The position numbers and the translations under genes are program-made. This document shows, in pieces, positions 1 to 8,300 of a stretch of 64,000 nucleotides of DNA. Each line of letters starts with the position of its first letter. Within the stretch, counting starts at the first letter, position 1. This DNA is from Blastococcus sp. KM273128 (GTDB taxonomy: Bacteria > Actinomycetota > Actinomycetes > Mycobacteriales > Geodermatophilaceae), in NCBI RefSeq assembly GCF_021698975.1, contig NZ_SSXA01000006.1, forward strand, positions 62,001 through 126,000, read 5' to 3'. A model generated the notes under the pieces. That model did no database searches. It was not told the origin of the DNA and saw only the letters and a program-made list of their open reading frames with translations.

Positions 1-171
1 CGGGCCCAGCTCGAGGAGTCGATGCGCGGGATCGAGTGGCGGCACAGCGACGCGTTCCTCGACGAGATCCCGGCGGCGTACAAGGACGTCGACGTCGTGA
101 TGGCCGACGCCGCCGATCTGGTGGCGGTCCGGCACACGCTGCGCCAGCTGGTGAACGTCAAGGGCGACTGA
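1..171 (+). CDS. rtcB: RNA-splicing ligase RtcB, C-terminal end (partial)
   Basis: The window opens inside a gene in frame 1 whose last 56 residues match the C-terminus of RtcB, the GTP- and Mn-dependent ligase that joins 2',3'-cyclic phosphate and 5'-OH RNA ends. Visible features are a WRHSDAFLDEIPAAYKD stretch followed by an alternating V/M-ADAADLV segment and the family-typical tail HTLRQLVNVKGD before TGA. The catalytic centre lies upstream of the window. The next gene starts only 22 bp later and has its own -10 hexamer, so the two are probably not co-translated. Confidence 0.8.
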   Translation, partial: RAQLEESMRGIEWRHSDAFLDEIPAAYKDVDVVMADAADLVAVRHTLRQLVNVKGD

Positions 172-178
172 CGTCCGC

Positions 179-184
179 TACCGT
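179..184 (+). promoter_or_regulatory. Leaderless-type -10 hexamer (TACCGT)
   Basis: TACCGT lies 9 bp before the GTG of the MFS gene. No Shine-Dalgarno sequence is present, so transcription probably starts at or next to the start codon. Confidence 0.45.
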
Positions 185-193
185 CTCGAACTC

Positions 194-1534
194 GTGACCG
201 CCGTCTCACCGGGCGCCCGGCTGACCCGGGGCACGCACCTGGGCTACGCCACGGGCTCGATCGGGACGGCGGCGTTCGGCACGGTCCCCGGGCTGCTGCT
301 CCTCTACTACCTGACCGACGTGCTCGGCGTGGCCGCGGGGATCGCCGGCCTGGTGGTGTTCGCGCCCAAGGCCTGGGACGTGCTGCTCAACCCCTGGATC
401 GGCAACCGCTCGGACCGCACCGAGAGCCGCTGGGGGCCCCGCCGGCCGTGGATGCTGGCCGGCGGGGTCACCCTGCCCCCGCTGTTCGTCCTGGTGTTCG
501 CGGGCCCGGGTGCCCCGCCGGGGGTGGCCGCGGCCTGGGTGGCGGTCACCTTCCTGCTCGCCGCCACCGCCTACGGCTGCTTCCAGGTCCCCTACGTCGC
601 CCAGCCGGCGGAGATCACCGACGACCCCGACGAGCGGTCGGCGCTGATGTCGTGGCGGGTCGCCGCGCTCGCGGTCGGGATCCTGCTGGCCGGCGCGGGC
701 GCACCCGCCGTCGTCGACGCCTTCGGGGGCGGCCGCGCCGGGCACCTGGCCATGGCAGTGTTCGTCGCCGCGCTGCTGGCCCTGGGCATGCTCGGCGCCG
801 TCGTCGGCACCCGGCACGCCCCGACGCTGACCCGGGTGCGCAGCGAGGGGCGGCTCGGCGACACCGTGCGTCTGGCGTGGCGCTCCCGGCCGTTCCGGGT
901 GCTGCTCACCGGCTTCGTCGTCCAGGCGCTCGGCATCGGCGTGATGCTGGCCGGGGTCCCCTACTTCTCCGAGCAGGTGCTCGGCGACCCTGCCGCGGGC
1001 ACGCTGCTGTTCGCCGCGCTGGTCGGCCCCGCCCTCCTCGTCATGCCGCTGTGGCTGCGGGTGGGCCGCCGGGTGGGCAAGCGCGCCGGCCTGCTGACCT
1101 CCTCGGGGCTGTTCACCGGGGCCGCGGGCGCGCTCGCCGTCGTCCCGACCGGCGGCACGGGGATCGCGGTCGCCCTCGTGGTCCTGGTGGGCGCCGGCTA
1201 CGCGGGCATGCAGATGTTCCCGCTCGCGATGCTGCCCGACGTCATCGCCGCCGACGAGGCCGCCTCCGGCGCGCGCCGGGCGGGCGTCTTCACCGGCGTC
1301 TGGACGGCGGCGGAGACGCTGGGTCTGGCCGTCGGCCCCGGGCTGCTCGGCGGGCTGCTCGCGGTCGCCGGTTACGTCTCCTCCACCGGCGGCGAGGTCG
1401 TCGCCCAGCCCTCCGGCGCCGTGCTCGCCGTCCGCATCGGTTTCACCCTGGTCCCCGCCCTCCTCGTGCTCGTCAGCCTGCCCGTGCTCGCCCGCTACCG
1501 GCTCGACGCCGTCCCCACCCAGGAGGTCCCGTGA
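194..1534 (+). CDS. MFS transporter, GPH (MelB-like) cation symporter family
   Basis: A 446-residue polytopic membrane protein. The N-terminus (YATGSIGTAAFG, then YYLTDVLG, and NPWIGNRSDRT after the second helix) resembles the glycoside-pentoside-hexuronide:cation symporter family (MFS_2), whose members import sugars or related solutes with Na+ or H+. About twelve hydrophobic segments are visible, the normal number. GTG at 194 was chosen because a TACCGT hexamer lies 9 bp upstream. Its TGA overlaps the GTG of the next gene (GTGA), so it is probably co-translated with the PLP decarboxylase. The substrate cannot be told from sequence. Confidence 0.75.
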   Translation: MTAVSPGARLTRGTHLGYATGSIGTAAFGTVPGLLLLYYLTDVLGVAAGIAGLVVFAPKAWDVLLNPWIGNRSDRTESRWGPRRPWMLAGGVTLPPLFVLVFAGPGAPPGVAAAWVAVTFLLAATAYGCFQVPYVAQPAEITDDPDERSALMSWRVAALAVGILLAGAGAPAVVDAFGGGRAGHLAMAVFVAALLALGMLGAVVGTRHAPTLTRVRSEGRLGDTVRLAWRSRPFRVLLTGFVVQALGIGVMLAGVPYFSEQVLGDPAAGTLLFAALVGPALLVMPLWLRVGRRVGKRAGLLTSSGLFTGAAGALAVVPTGGTGIAVALVVLVGAGYAGMQMFPLAMLPDVIAADEAASGARRAGVFTGVWTAAETLGLAVGPGLLGGLLAVAGYVSSTGGEVVAQPSGAVLAVRIGFTLVPALLVLVSLPVLARYRLDAVPTQEVP

Positions 1535-2970
1535 CGCCGCAGGACGTGCTCGCCGAGCTGACCGCGCTGCAGCGCGGCGACGTGCCCACCCACGGCGGGG
1601 CGACGATGGCCTACGTCTACGACTCGGGGCTCGCCGAGGTCGACCAGCTCGCCGCGGCCGCGCAGGCCGCGTTCCAGTGGACCAACGCGCTCGACCCGAC
1701 CGCCTTCCCCAGCGTCGCCCGCATCGAGAACGACCTGGTCGGGGCCGCGCTCGGGCTGCTGGGGGGCGGTCCGGACGCCGTCGGGACGCTCACCAGCGGC
1801 GGCACGGAGAGCTGCCAGCTCGCCGTCCTGGCCGCGCGCGAGCACTGGCGCGCCCGCGGCGGCGGAGGGCGGCCGCGCATGCTCCTGCCCGTCACCGCCC
1901 ACGCCGCCTTCCGGAAGGCCGCGCACCTGTTCGACGTCGAGGTCGTCGACATCCCGGTCGACCCGGTGACCTGCCGGGCCGACCCCTCGGCGGTGGCCCG
2001 CGAGCTGGACGAGCGCGCGGTGCTGGTGGTCGTGAGCGCACCGTCGTACCCGCACGGCGTCCTCGACCCGGTCGGGGAGGTCGCGGGGCTCGCGGCCGCC
2101 GCCGGGGTGCCCTGCCACGTGGACGCCTGCATCGGCGGGTGGGTGCTGCCGTTCCTCGGCGACGTCCCCGAGCCGTTCGACCTCTCGGTAGCTGGCGTGA
2201 CGTCGCTCTCGGTGGACCTGCACAAGTACGGCTACGCCCCCAAGGGCGTCTCCCTGCTGCTGACCGCCACACCCGAGCTGCGGCACGCGCACTGGTTCAG
2301 CACCGCGGGCTGGCCCGGCTACCCGGTCGTCAACCCGACCCTGGCCGGCACCCGCCCCGCCGGAGCGATGGCCGCCGCCTGGGCGGTGCACCGCTGGCTG
2401 GGCACCGACGGGTACCGGGAGCTGGCCCGCCGCGCGCGGGCGGCGACCGTGCGGCTCGCCGCCGGGGCGGCGGCGATCGAGGGGCTCCGGGTCGTCGGCC
2501 GGCCGGTCGCCACGCTGGTCGCGCTGGCCGCGGACGGCCCCGCCGGCGTCGACGTCCTGCACCTCGCCGACGAGATGACCGCGCGCGGCTGGCTGCTCCA
2601 GCCCCAGCCGCCCTTCGCCCAGGACGGCGGCGACCTCCCCGCCACCCTGCACCTCACGGTCACGGCGGCGACCGCCGGCCGGGTGGAGGCGCTGCTGGCG
2701 GACCTCCGCGACGCCGCGCGAGCCGCGGCCGTCCTCCCGCGCCCCGTGCCGGACCCGGGGCTGGTCGCCGCGGCCGCCACGATCGACCCGGCGGCGCTGA
2801 CGGTCGCCGAGGTGGAGGCGCTCCTGGAGCTGGCCGGGGTCTCCGGCGGGTCGCTGCCCGAGCGCATGGCCCCGGTGCACGCCCTGGTGGCGGCGCTCCC
2901 CCGGCCGGTCGCCGAGCGGCTGCTCGCCGGCGTGCTGGGCCGGGTCTACCGCCCGGAGCTCAGCGGGTGA
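1531..2970 (+). CDS. PLP-dependent decarboxylase/lyase (sphingosine-1-phosphate-lyase-like, group II)
   Basis: A 479-residue fold-type I PLP enzyme. The Schiff-base lysine lies in VDLHKYGYAPKG, the signature of sphingosine phosphate lyase and related group II decarboxylases. Upstream are the TSGGTES phosphate-binding turn and HVDACIGGWVLPF with the cofactor-stacking aspartate. Bacterial members cleave phosphorylated amino-alcohols or decarboxylate amino acids; the substrate here is unknown. GTG at 1531 overlaps the stop of the MFS gene, suggesting that the transporter feeds this enzyme. The in-frame open stretch upstream to 448 is antisense-like GC noise inside the MFS gene. The 3' end overlaps the convergent malic enzyme gene by 11 bp. 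Confidence 0.8.
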   Translation: MTPQDVLAELTALQRGDVPTHGGATMAYVYDSGLAEVDQLAAAAQAAFQWTNALDPTAFPSVARIENDLVGAALGLLGGGPDAVGTLTSGGTESCQLAVLAAREHWRARGGGGRPRMLLPVTAHAAFRKAAHLFDVEVVDIPVDPVTCRADPSAVARELDERAVLVVVSAPSYPHGVLDPVGEVAGLAAAAGVPCHVDACIGGWVLPFLGDVPEPFDLSVAGVTSLSVDLHKYGYAPKGVSLLLTATPELRHAHWFSTAGWPGYPVVNPTLAGTRPAGAMAAAWAVHRWLGTDGYRELARRARAATVRLAAGAAAIEGLRVVGRPVATLVALAADGPAGVDVLHLADEMTARGWLLQPQPPFAQDGGDLPATLHLTVTAATAGRVEALLADLRDAARAAAVLPRPVPDPGLVAAAATIDPAALTVAEVEALLELAGVSGGSLPERMAPVHALVAALPRPVAERLLAGVLGRVYRPELSG

Positions 2971-4153
2971 CGCCCTGGTCCCGGGCGCAGGCGGCCACGG
3001 CCTCGGCGACGGCGGTGGCCACCCGGCGGTCCAGCGGGCTCGGGACGATGTAGTCCGCCCGCAGGTCCTCGCCGACGACACCGGCGATCGCGGAGGCGGC
3101 CGCGAGCTTCATCTCCTCGGTGATCCGGGTGGCGCCGGCGTCGATCGCCCCGCGGAAGACGCCGGGGAACGCCAGCACGTTGTTGATCTGGTTGGGCAGG
3201 TCGCTGCGGCCGGTGGCGACGACGGCGGCGTGCCTGGCGGCCATTTCCGGGTCGACCTCGGGAATCGGGTTGGCCAGCGAGAACACGATCGCGTCGTCGG
3301 CCATCGAGGCGATCGCCGCCTCGGGCACCGAGCCACCGGAGACGCCGAGGTACACGTCGGCTCCCTCGAGCGCGGCCGCCATCGTGCCGGCGAAGCCCGA
3401 CCGGTTGGTGTTCTCGACCAGCCACTGCTTGGTGCCGGTGACCTCGCGCCCCGCATGCAGGATGCCCTGCGAGTCGGCGACGGCGATCTCGCCCACCCCC
3501 GCCTCGAGCAGGATCTTGGTGCAGGCGACGCCGGCCGCCCCGGCGCCGGAGACGACGACCCGCAGGTCGGCGAGGTCCCGGCCCACCACCCGCGCGGCGT
3601 TGCGCAGCGCGGCGAGCACCACGATCGCCGTCCCGTGCTGGTCGTCGTGCATGACCGGGATGTCCAGGCGGTCGCGCAGCCGGGCCTCGATCTCGAAGCA
3701 GCGGGGGGCGCTTATGTCCTCCAGGTTGATGCCGCCGAAGGACGGTGCGATCGCCGCGACCGTCTCGACGATCTCGTCCACGTCGGTGGTGGCGAGCACG
3801 ATCGGCACCGCCGAGAGCCCGGCGAACTCGCTGAACAGGCAGGCCTTGCCCTCCATGACCGGCAGCGAGGCCACCGGCCCGATGTCGCCGAGGCCGAGCA
3901 CCGCGGTGCCGTCGGAGACCACGGCGACGACGCGGGGGGCCCAGGTGAACCGGCGGGCCAGGTCGGGCTCGGCGGCGATCGCGCTGGAGACCCGGGCGAC
4001 CCCCGGGGTGTAGGTGAGGGCGAGGTCGGCGATCGAGCCGATGGAGCGGGTCGAGGACACCGAGAGCTTGCCGCCCTCGTGCACCGCGAACGCCGGGTCG
4101 GAGGCGAAACGGTCGGTGCCGACGTGGTCCCCGGAGGCCGCATTTCCGCTCAT
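2960..4153 (-). CDS. NAD(P)-dependent malic enzyme
   Basis: A 397-residue short bacterial malic enzyme that converts malate to pyruvate, CO2 and NAD(P)H in the cytoplasm. Seen in order are the N-terminal [10 protein letters not shown] motif, the metal-binding [20 protein letters not shown], a Rossmann fold with [10 protein letters not shown], and [12 protein letters not shown] near the C-terminus. ATG at 4153 is preferred over GTG at 4159, because a TACGCT -10 hexamer ends 9 bp before the ATG but only 3 bp before the GTG. The phosphotransacetylase-like domain of the longer malic enzymes is absent. The gene is convergent with the PLP enzyme and divergent from the sugar epimerase. Confidence 0.92.
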   Translation of the reverse strand: MSGNAASGDHVGTDRFASDPAFAVHEGGKLSVSSTRSIGSIADLALTYTPGVARVSSAIAAEPDLARRFTWAPRVVAVVSDGTAVLGLGDIGPVASLPVMEGKACLFSEFAGLSAVPIVLATTDVDEIVETVAAIAPSFGGINLEDISAPRCFEIEARLRDRLDIPVMHDDQHGTAIVVLAALRNAARVVGRDLADLRVVVSGAGAAGVACTKILLEAGVGEIAVADSQGILHAGREVTGTKQWLVENTNRSGFAGTMAAALEGADVYLGVSGGSVPEAAIASMADDAIVFSLANPIPEVDPEMAARHAAVVATGRSDLPNQINNVLAFPGVFRGAIDAGATRITEEMKLAAASAIAGVVGEDLRADYIVPSPLDRRVATAVAEAVAACARDQGVTR

Positions 4154-4162
4154 GGGCACAGC

Positions 4163-4168
4163 AGCGTA
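4163..4168 (-). promoter_or_regulatory. Leaderless-type -10 hexamer (TACGCT) of the malic enzyme gene
   Basis: On the minus strand TACGCT ends 9 bp before ATG 4153, with no Shine-Dalgarno sequence between them. Confidence 0.45.
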
Positions 4169-4194
4169 AACCCGGCCGACCGGGGCTCTGTCGC

Positions 4195-4200
4195 TACGGT
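4195..4200 (+). promoter_or_regulatory. Leaderless-type -10 hexamer (TACGGT)
   Basis: TACGGT ends 6 bp before GTG 4207 of the epimerase gene, and there is no ribosome binding site. Confidence 0.5.
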
Positions 4201-4206
4201 GCGGTC

Positions 4207-4809
4207 GTGCAGATCCGCGAGCTCGCCGTGCCCGACAGTTTCGTGATCGACCTGACGGCTCACGGGGACACGCGGGGCCGTTTCACCGAGTGGTACCGCG
4301 CCGACCTGCTGTCCCAGGCAGTGGGACACCCGCTCTCCCTCGCCCAGGCCAACCACAGCGTCTCGGCGGCCGGCGCGCTGCGGGGGGTGCACTTCGCCCT
4401 CGTGCCCCCCGGTCAGGCCAAGTACGTCTACTGCCCGGCCGGCCGGGTGCTCGACGTCGTCGTCGACGTCCGGGTCGGCTCGCCCACCTTCGGGGCGCAC
4501 GACACCGTGCTGCTCGACAGCGGGCGGCCGCGGGCGGTCTACCTCGCCGAGGGGCTCGGGCACGCCTTCCTCTCCCTGGCCGACGGCAGCTCGGTCACCT
4601 ACCTGGTGTCCTCCCCCTACGACCCCGCCCGCGAGTTCGGCGTCTCCCCGCTCGACCCCGACCTCGCCCTGCCGTGGCCGGCCGACGTCGCGCCGGAGCT
4701 GTCGGCGAAGGACCGCGCGGCGCCCACCCTCGCCGAGGCCCGGGAGCAGGGGCTGCTGCCGACGATGGCGGAGTGCACCCAGCGGTACGCGCGGCTACGC
4801 GGCGCCTGA
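4207..4809 (+). CDS. dTDP-4-dehydrorhamnose 3,5-epimerase family protein (RmlC-like)
   Basis: A 200-residue RmlC-type cupin. The RGVHFAL segment carries the catalytic histidine, HAFLSLADGSSVTYL matches the second half of the active site, and the C-terminal SPLDPDLALPWP is the usual product-pocket region. The family epimerises C3 and C5 of nucleotide-linked 4-keto sugars for rhamnose or antibiotic sugars. No rmlA, rmlB or rmlD is nearby, so the exact sugar is unknown. The start is set by TACGGT 6 bp upstream. Its 3' end overlaps the convergent sodX by 15 bp. Confidence 0.85.
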   Translation: MQIRELAVPDSFVIDLTAHGDTRGRFTEWYRADLLSQAVGHPLSLAQANHSVSAAGALRGVHFALVPPGQAKYVYCPAGRVLDVVVDVRVGSPTFGAHDTVLLDSGRPRAVYLAEGLGHAFLSLADGSSVTYLVSSPYDPAREFGVSPLDPDLALPWPADVAPELSAKDRAAPTLAEAREQGLLPTMAECTQRYARLRGA

Positions 4810-5115
4810 CCCGGGCGGCGGGGACAGCCGGCCCGGACGCGGCCACAGCCGCCCCACCACCCGGCCGACGACGGCGGCGGTCCCGAACGCGCGGCTGTCG
4901 TCGGCGACGAGGGGGTTGTCGCCCTCGACCCAGTGCCCGCCCTCGACGGCGCGGCGCACCCGCTTGACCACCAGCAGCTCCGGCCGGGCCGGGAAACGGG
5001 CCAGCACGACGTCGCCCGCGCGCACGGCCGCACCGGCCCGCAGCCGGCGGACGAGCAGGCGGTCCCCGTGGCGGACCGTCGGCGACATCGACGGGCCGCT
5101 CACCCGGGCCAGCAC
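4795..5115 (-). CDS. sodX: Nickel-type superoxide dismutase maturation protease
   Basis: A 106-residue member of the S26 signal-peptidase family. The catalytic serine sits in GPSMSPTVRHGD and the lysine in LLVVKRV, followed by the GDNPLVADDSR box. There is no membrane anchor, as expected for SodX, which removes the short leader of NiSOD so that the histidine of the nickel hook becomes the N-terminus. GTG 5115 was chosen by alignment of the N-terminus to the family; no clear ribosome binding site is seen. The gene is divergent from sodN, the usual pairing. It is one of only two genes in the window that end in TAG. Confidence 0.85.
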   Translation of the reverse strand: MLARVSGPSMSPTVRHGDRLLVRRLRAGAAVRAGDVVLARFPARPELLVVKRVRRAVEGGHWVEGDNPLVADDSRAFGTAAVVGRVVGRLWPRPGRLSPPPGSGAA

Positions 5116-5232
5116 CCAGCGCGTCGCCAGCCCGGGGACGCCCTCCGGACCGCGACCGGCCGACGTGTTCGCGCTGATCACCGCGGGTAGGGTCGCAGAA
5201 GATCCATCCCCACGAACCCGGAGGCACCTCCC

Positions 5233-5637
5233 ATGCGTCTGTTCCGCATGTTCTCCGCCGTGGAGGCCACCGCGCACTGCGACCTCCCCTGCGGCGTGTA
5301 CGACCCGGCCCAGGCCCGCATCGAGGCCGAGTCGGTCAAGGCCATCCAGGAGAAGTACCAGAGCAACGAGGACCCGGTCTACCGGACCCGGGCGATCATG
5401 ATCAAGGAGCAGCGGGCGGACCTGGTCAAGCACCACCTGTGGGTGCTGTGGACCGACTACTTCAAGCCCCCGCACTTCGAGAAGTACCCGCAGCTGCACG
5501 AGCTGTTCAACAAGGCCACCAAGCAGGCGGGCGCCGCCGGCGGCAAGGGCAGCATGGACCCGGCCGAGGGCCAGAAGCTGCTCGACTACATCGCCGAGAT
5601 CGACAAGATCTTCTGGGAGACCAAGGCCGCGGCCTGA
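5233..5637 (+). CDS. sodN: Nickel superoxide dismutase
   Basis: A 134-residue NiSOD that disproportionates superoxide to O2 and H2O2. After a 14-residue leader the mature protein begins HCDLPCGVYDP, the complete nickel hook: His1, Cys2 and Cys6 bind Ni. The rest is the four-helix bundle, ending FWETKAAA. ATG 5233 has a good GGAGG ribosome binding site. TAGGGT at 5188-5193 could be the -10 element. The gene ends at a strong hairpin terminator. sodX, which cleaves the leader, is transcribed divergently. NiSOD expression usually follows nickel through Nur, but no clear operator was identified here. Confidence 0.96.
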   Translation: MRLFRMFSAVEATAHCDLPCGVYDPAQARIEAESVKAIQEKYQSNEDPVYRTRAIMIKEQRADLVKHHLWVLWTDYFKPPHFEKYPQLHELFNKATKQAGAAGGKGSMDPAEGQKLLDYIAEIDKIFWETKAAA

Positions 5638-5711
5638 AAGAGGACCCCGTCCTCCTCACCCCTCGCAGGTTCGGGGTGAGCCTCGGGACGGGGCCGTTCC
5701 AGCACGTCACC
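5638..5711. repeat. Dispersed intergenic repeat, family A (copy 1)
   Basis: It begins AGAGGACCCCGTCC, contains a central palindrome around TCACCCCTCG, then CGGGACGGGG, and ends with GGCCGTTCCAGCACGTCACC (5692-5711). The same blocks recur at 23576-23731 and in part at 15552-15571 (inverted) and 36971-36987. It sits just after a stop codon. Confidence 0.7.
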
Positions 5712-5747
5712 GGCCGGCGACCCCGAGGGGTCGCCGGCCGGTGACGT
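5704..5747 (+). terminator. Perfect 21-bp hairpin after sodN
   Basis: The arms at 5704-5724 and 5727-5747 are exact inverted repeats separated by GA. The hairpin is GC-rich with no T-tract, typical of actinobacterial terminators. The left arm overlaps the end of the family A repeat. Confidence 0.75.
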
Positions 5748-5818
5748 TCCCGGGCACCGATGAGTTCCGGGCGCGGCCCCCGTCCCTCCTGGGACCGTCC
5801 GCGACCCGAGGAGCGACC

Positions 5819-6232
5819 ATGGCCATCCGGCTCAACCCCTACCTGCACTTCGCCGGCGACGCCCGCGCCGCGATGGAGTTCTACCGCTCGGTGATGGGCG
5901 GGGAGCTGGAGGTGATGACCTTCGGTGACGCCGGCGGTGGTGGCGGCGAGTACCCCGACGACGGCGTCATGCACGCCTTCCTCCGCACCGACGCCGGCCT
6001 GGAGCTCATGGCCTCCGACGGGCACGACCCGGCGGCAGGCGGGCCGGACAAGGTCTCCTGCTCCCTGTCGGGCGACGACACCGAGACCCTCACCCGGTAC
6101 TTCGAGGAGCTCTCCGCCGGCGGCACCGTCGACGTGCCGTTCGAGAAGCAGGTCTGGGGCGACACGTTCGGGCAGGTCACCGACCGGTTCGGCATCCGCT
6201 GGCTGGTGAACGCCGCCACACCCGCCACCTGA
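5819..6232 (+). CDS. VOC-superfamily protein (PhnB/glyoxalase-like)
   Basis: A 137-residue vicinal-oxygen-chelate protein of the PhnB-like group. The N-terminus LNPYLHFAGDARAAMEFYRSV is diagnostic, and the C-terminus WGDTFGQVTDRFGIRWLVN is the usual closing strand. Members often act in metal-dependent chemistry or antibiotic binding, but most remain uncharacterised. ATG 5819 was chosen because of a GAGGAG ribosome binding site and because the conserved domain begins at residue 4; the open frame continues upstream to 5741. It stands alone between the sodN terminator and psd. Confidence 0.8.
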   Translation: MAIRLNPYLHFAGDARAAMEFYRSVMGGELEVMTFGDAGGGGGEYPDDGVMHAFLRTDAGLELMASDGHDPAAGGPDKVSCSLSGDDTETLTRYFEELSAGGTVDVPFEKQVWGDTFGQVTDRFGIRWLVNAATPAT

Positions 6233-6297
6233 GCCCCGGGCGTCGTCGCCGGACCCGGTGGTCCGGCGACGGCGCGACCCGGCGCGAGCGCCCCCGG

Positions 6298-6303
6298 TAG
6301 CGT
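6298..6303 (+). promoter_or_regulatory. Leaderless-type -10 hexamer (TAGCGT) of psd
   Basis: TAGCGT ends 10 bp before ATG 6314. The short spacing leaves no room for a leader. Confidence 0.45.
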
Positions 6304-6313
6304 GGGGGCCACC

Positions 6314-6991
6314 ATGCGCATCGACCCCGCCGGCTGGCCCTTCATCGCCGGCCCGCTGACCCCGGCCGCCCTGCTCGCCGCCGGCGCCCGGGTCACGGGT
6401 CGCCGCTGGCCCCGCCTCACCGCCTGGCCCCTGCTCGGTCTGGCCGCCTACATGGCGGTCTTCTTCCGCGACCCCGACCGCCGGTGCGACACCACGCCCC
6501 CCGGTCCGGACGACGTCCTCTCGCCCGCCGACGGCGTGGTCATGGTCGCCGGTGAGCCGCAGGAAGGCGTGGCCCCGGGCGACGCCCCCGAGGGCGGCTG
6601 GCAGCAGGTGAGCGTCTTCCTGTCCGTCGTCGACGTGCACGTCAACCGCTCCCCCTACCGCGGGGAGGTGGTCGAGAGCTCCTACCGCAAGGGCAGCTTC
6701 CTGGCGGCCTACCGCAAAGAGTCGGCGCACCGCAACGAGCGCAGCGAGATCCGGCTCCGCGACGGCGAGCGCACGGTGGTCTTCCGGCAGATCGTCGGCG
6801 TGCTGGCGCGCCGGATCGTGACCCGCACCGGGGTCGGCCGGACGCTGGCGACGGGGGAACGGATGGGGCTGATGAAGTTCGGCTCGCGCATGGACGTGTT
6901 CGTGCCGCGCGAGTGCACCATCACCGTGACGGAGGGACAGCGCGTGCGGGGCGGCGAGAGCGTCATCGCCCGCTGGCCCGACACCCGCTGA
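6314..6991 (+). CDS. psd: Phosphatidylserine decarboxylase proenzyme
   Basis: A 225-residue short-type decarboxylase that forms phosphatidylethanolamine from phosphatidylserine at the membrane. Two N-terminal hydrophobic segments are followed by SPADGVVM, VDVHVNRSPY with the catalytic histidine, KESAHRNER, and the self-cleavage site in LMKFGSRMDVF, where the serine becomes the pyruvoyl cofactor. ATG 6314 is preferred to GTG 6302 because the -10 hexamer overlaps the latter. The gene immediately precedes pssA, which supplies its substrate, so the two form a phosphatidylethanolamine synthesis pair. Confidence 0.93.
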   Translation: MRIDPAGWPFIAGPLTPAALLAAGARVTGRRWPRLTAWPLLGLAAYMAVFFRDPDRRCDTTPPGPDDVLSPADGVVMVAGEPQEGVAPGDAPEGGWQQVSVFLSVVDVHVNRSPYRGEVVESSYRKGSFLAAYRKESAHRNERSEIRLRDGERTVVFRQIVGVLARRIVTRTGVGRTLATGERMGLMKFGSRMDVFVPRECTITVTEGQRVRGGESVIARWPDTR

Positions 6992-6999
6992 GGCCCGCG

Positions 7000-7797
7000 G
7001 TGCCGACACGGCGCACGGCCACCGTGGAGTTCGTGCGGGGCTCGGTGCGCGGCAGCCGCCGGCGGGCGCTGGCCACCCTGCCCAGCCTGTTCACCCTGGG
7101 CAACATGATGTGCGGTTTCGCCGCCATCCTGGTCTCCATCCGCGGCGACCACGGCCTGGCCGCCGTCCTCATCGGGCTCTCGGTGCTGTTCGACATCACC
7201 GACGGCGCCGTCGCGCGACTGGTGGGCGCGGTGACCCCCTTCGGCCTGCAGTTCGACTCGCTGGCCGACCTGGTCTCCTTCGGCCTGGCACCGGCGCTGC
7301 TGGCCTTCACGCTGTTCTCCGAGGGCCGCGACGAGTGGGACCCGCTGGGCTGGGTGGTGTGCTTCCTCTGGGTGGCGTGCGCGGCGATCCGGCTCGCCCG
7401 GTTCAACACCACGATCGACCCCACCGCCGACAAGCGGTACTTCACCGGCATGCCCAGCCCCGGCGCGGCCGGCGTCGTCCTCGCCTCCGTGTTCGCCTTC
7501 GGCGACGACATGCAGGGCCGCGACCGGCTCTGGGTGCTGCTCGTGGTCGCCGTCCCGGCGGTGCTGATGGTCACCAACATCCGGTTCCGCTCCTTCCGGT
7601 CGCTGGTCAGCCCGAAGAGCGGCCGCCCGTACGGGCTGGTCGCCACCGCGGTGCTGCTGGTGGTCGGCTTCGCCCTGTTCCCCGTGGTCACCGGTTGCGT
7701 GCTGGCCTACGGCTACCTGCTGGCCCCGGTCCTGGTACCGGTGCTCTCACCGCTGGGCCGGCTGGTGCCGGAGCGGCTGAAGGAGTCGCTCTCGTGA
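7000..7797 (+). CDS. pssA: CDP-diacylglycerol-serine O-phosphatidyltransferase
   Basis: A 265-residue membrane enzyme that transfers a phosphatidyl group from CDP-diacylglycerol to L-serine. The CDP-alcohol phosphotransferase motif DG-x2-AR-x8-G-x3-D-x3-D is complete in the DITDGAVARL to FDSLADL region. About seven hydrophobic helices follow the LPSLFTLGNMMCG start. GTG 7000 lies 8 bp after the psd stop; GTG 7024 is an alternative. The downstream acetyltransferase gene overlaps its stop (GTGA), so psd-pssA-GNAT is probably one transcript. Confidence 0.93.
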   Translation: MPTRRTATVEFVRGSVRGSRRRALATLPSLFTLGNMMCGFAAILVSIRGDHGLAAVLIGLSVLFDITDGAVARLVGAVTPFGLQFDSLADLVSFGLAPALLAFTLFSEGRDEWDPLGWVVCFLWVACAAIRLARFNTTIDPTADKRYFTGMPSPGAAGVVLASVFAFGDDMQGRDRLWVLLVVAVPAVLMVTNIRFRSFRSLVSPKSGRPYGLVATAVLLVVGFALFPVVTGCVLAYGYLLAPVLVPVLSPLGRLVPERLKESLS

Positions 7798-8300
7798 CCG
7801 TGCGGCCGATCCGTCCGGACGACGTCCCCGCGGTCGTGGGGCTGGTGCGCGAACTCGCCGAGTACGAGCGCGCGCTGCACGAGGTCCGGCTCACCGAGGA
7901 GCAGCTCACCGCCTGCCTGTTCGGCGACTCGCCCGCCCTCTTCGGCCACGTGGCGGACGTCGACGGCGAGGTGGTCGGCGTGGCGCTGTGGTTCCTCAAC
8001 TTCTCCACCTGGCGCGGCACCCACGGCGTGTACCTCGAGGACCTCTACGTCCAGCCGCAGCACCGGGGCTCCGGCCTCGGCAAGGAGCTGCTGCGCACCC
8101 TCGCGGCGGTGTGCGTCGAGCGCGGCTACAGCCGGCTGGAGTGGTCGGTGCTGGACTGGAACACCCCGTCGATCGAGTTCTACCGCGCCGTCGGCGCGGT
8201 CCCGATGGACGGGTGGACGGTGTTCCGCCTGACCGACGACGCGCTGTCCAGGTTCGCATCCGTGGAGGGGACGACCGGACCGCTAGCGTCTCCGTCATGA
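7794..8300 (+). CDS. GNAT-family N-acetyltransferase
   Basis: A 168-residue acetyltransferase with a full Gcn5 fold: the N-terminal IRPDDVPAVVGLVRELAEYE, the strand YLEDLYVQPQHRGSGLGKELL with the acetyl-CoA-binding R-G-x-G-x-G/A loop, and WNTPSIEFYRAVGAVP. The pattern resembles diamine/spermidine N-acetyltransferases, but the substrate is not established. GTG 7794 overlaps the pssA stop and its own stop overlaps the next ATG, so it lies inside a tightly coupled run of genes. Confidence 0.8.
   Translation: MTVRPIRPDDVPAVVGLVRELAEYERALHEVRLTEEQLTACLFGDSPALFGHVADVDGEVVGVALWFLNFSTWRGTHGVYLEDLYVQPQHRGSGLGKELLRTLAAVCVERGYSRLEWSVLDWNTPSIEFYRAVGAVPMDGWTVFRLTDDALSRFASVEGTTGPLASPS
8284..8289 (+). promoter_or_regulatory. 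Leaderless-type -10 hexamer (TAGCGT)
   Basis: TAGCGT ends 7 bp before ATG 8297, inside the end of the preceding acetyltransferase gene. It could give the next gene its own transcript. Confidence 0.4.

Noticed and set aside
5188-5193. TAGGGT as the sodN promoter -10
   Set aside because: Plausible, but no matching -35 element is seen and the hexamer is common in this DNA, so it is mentioned only under sodN.
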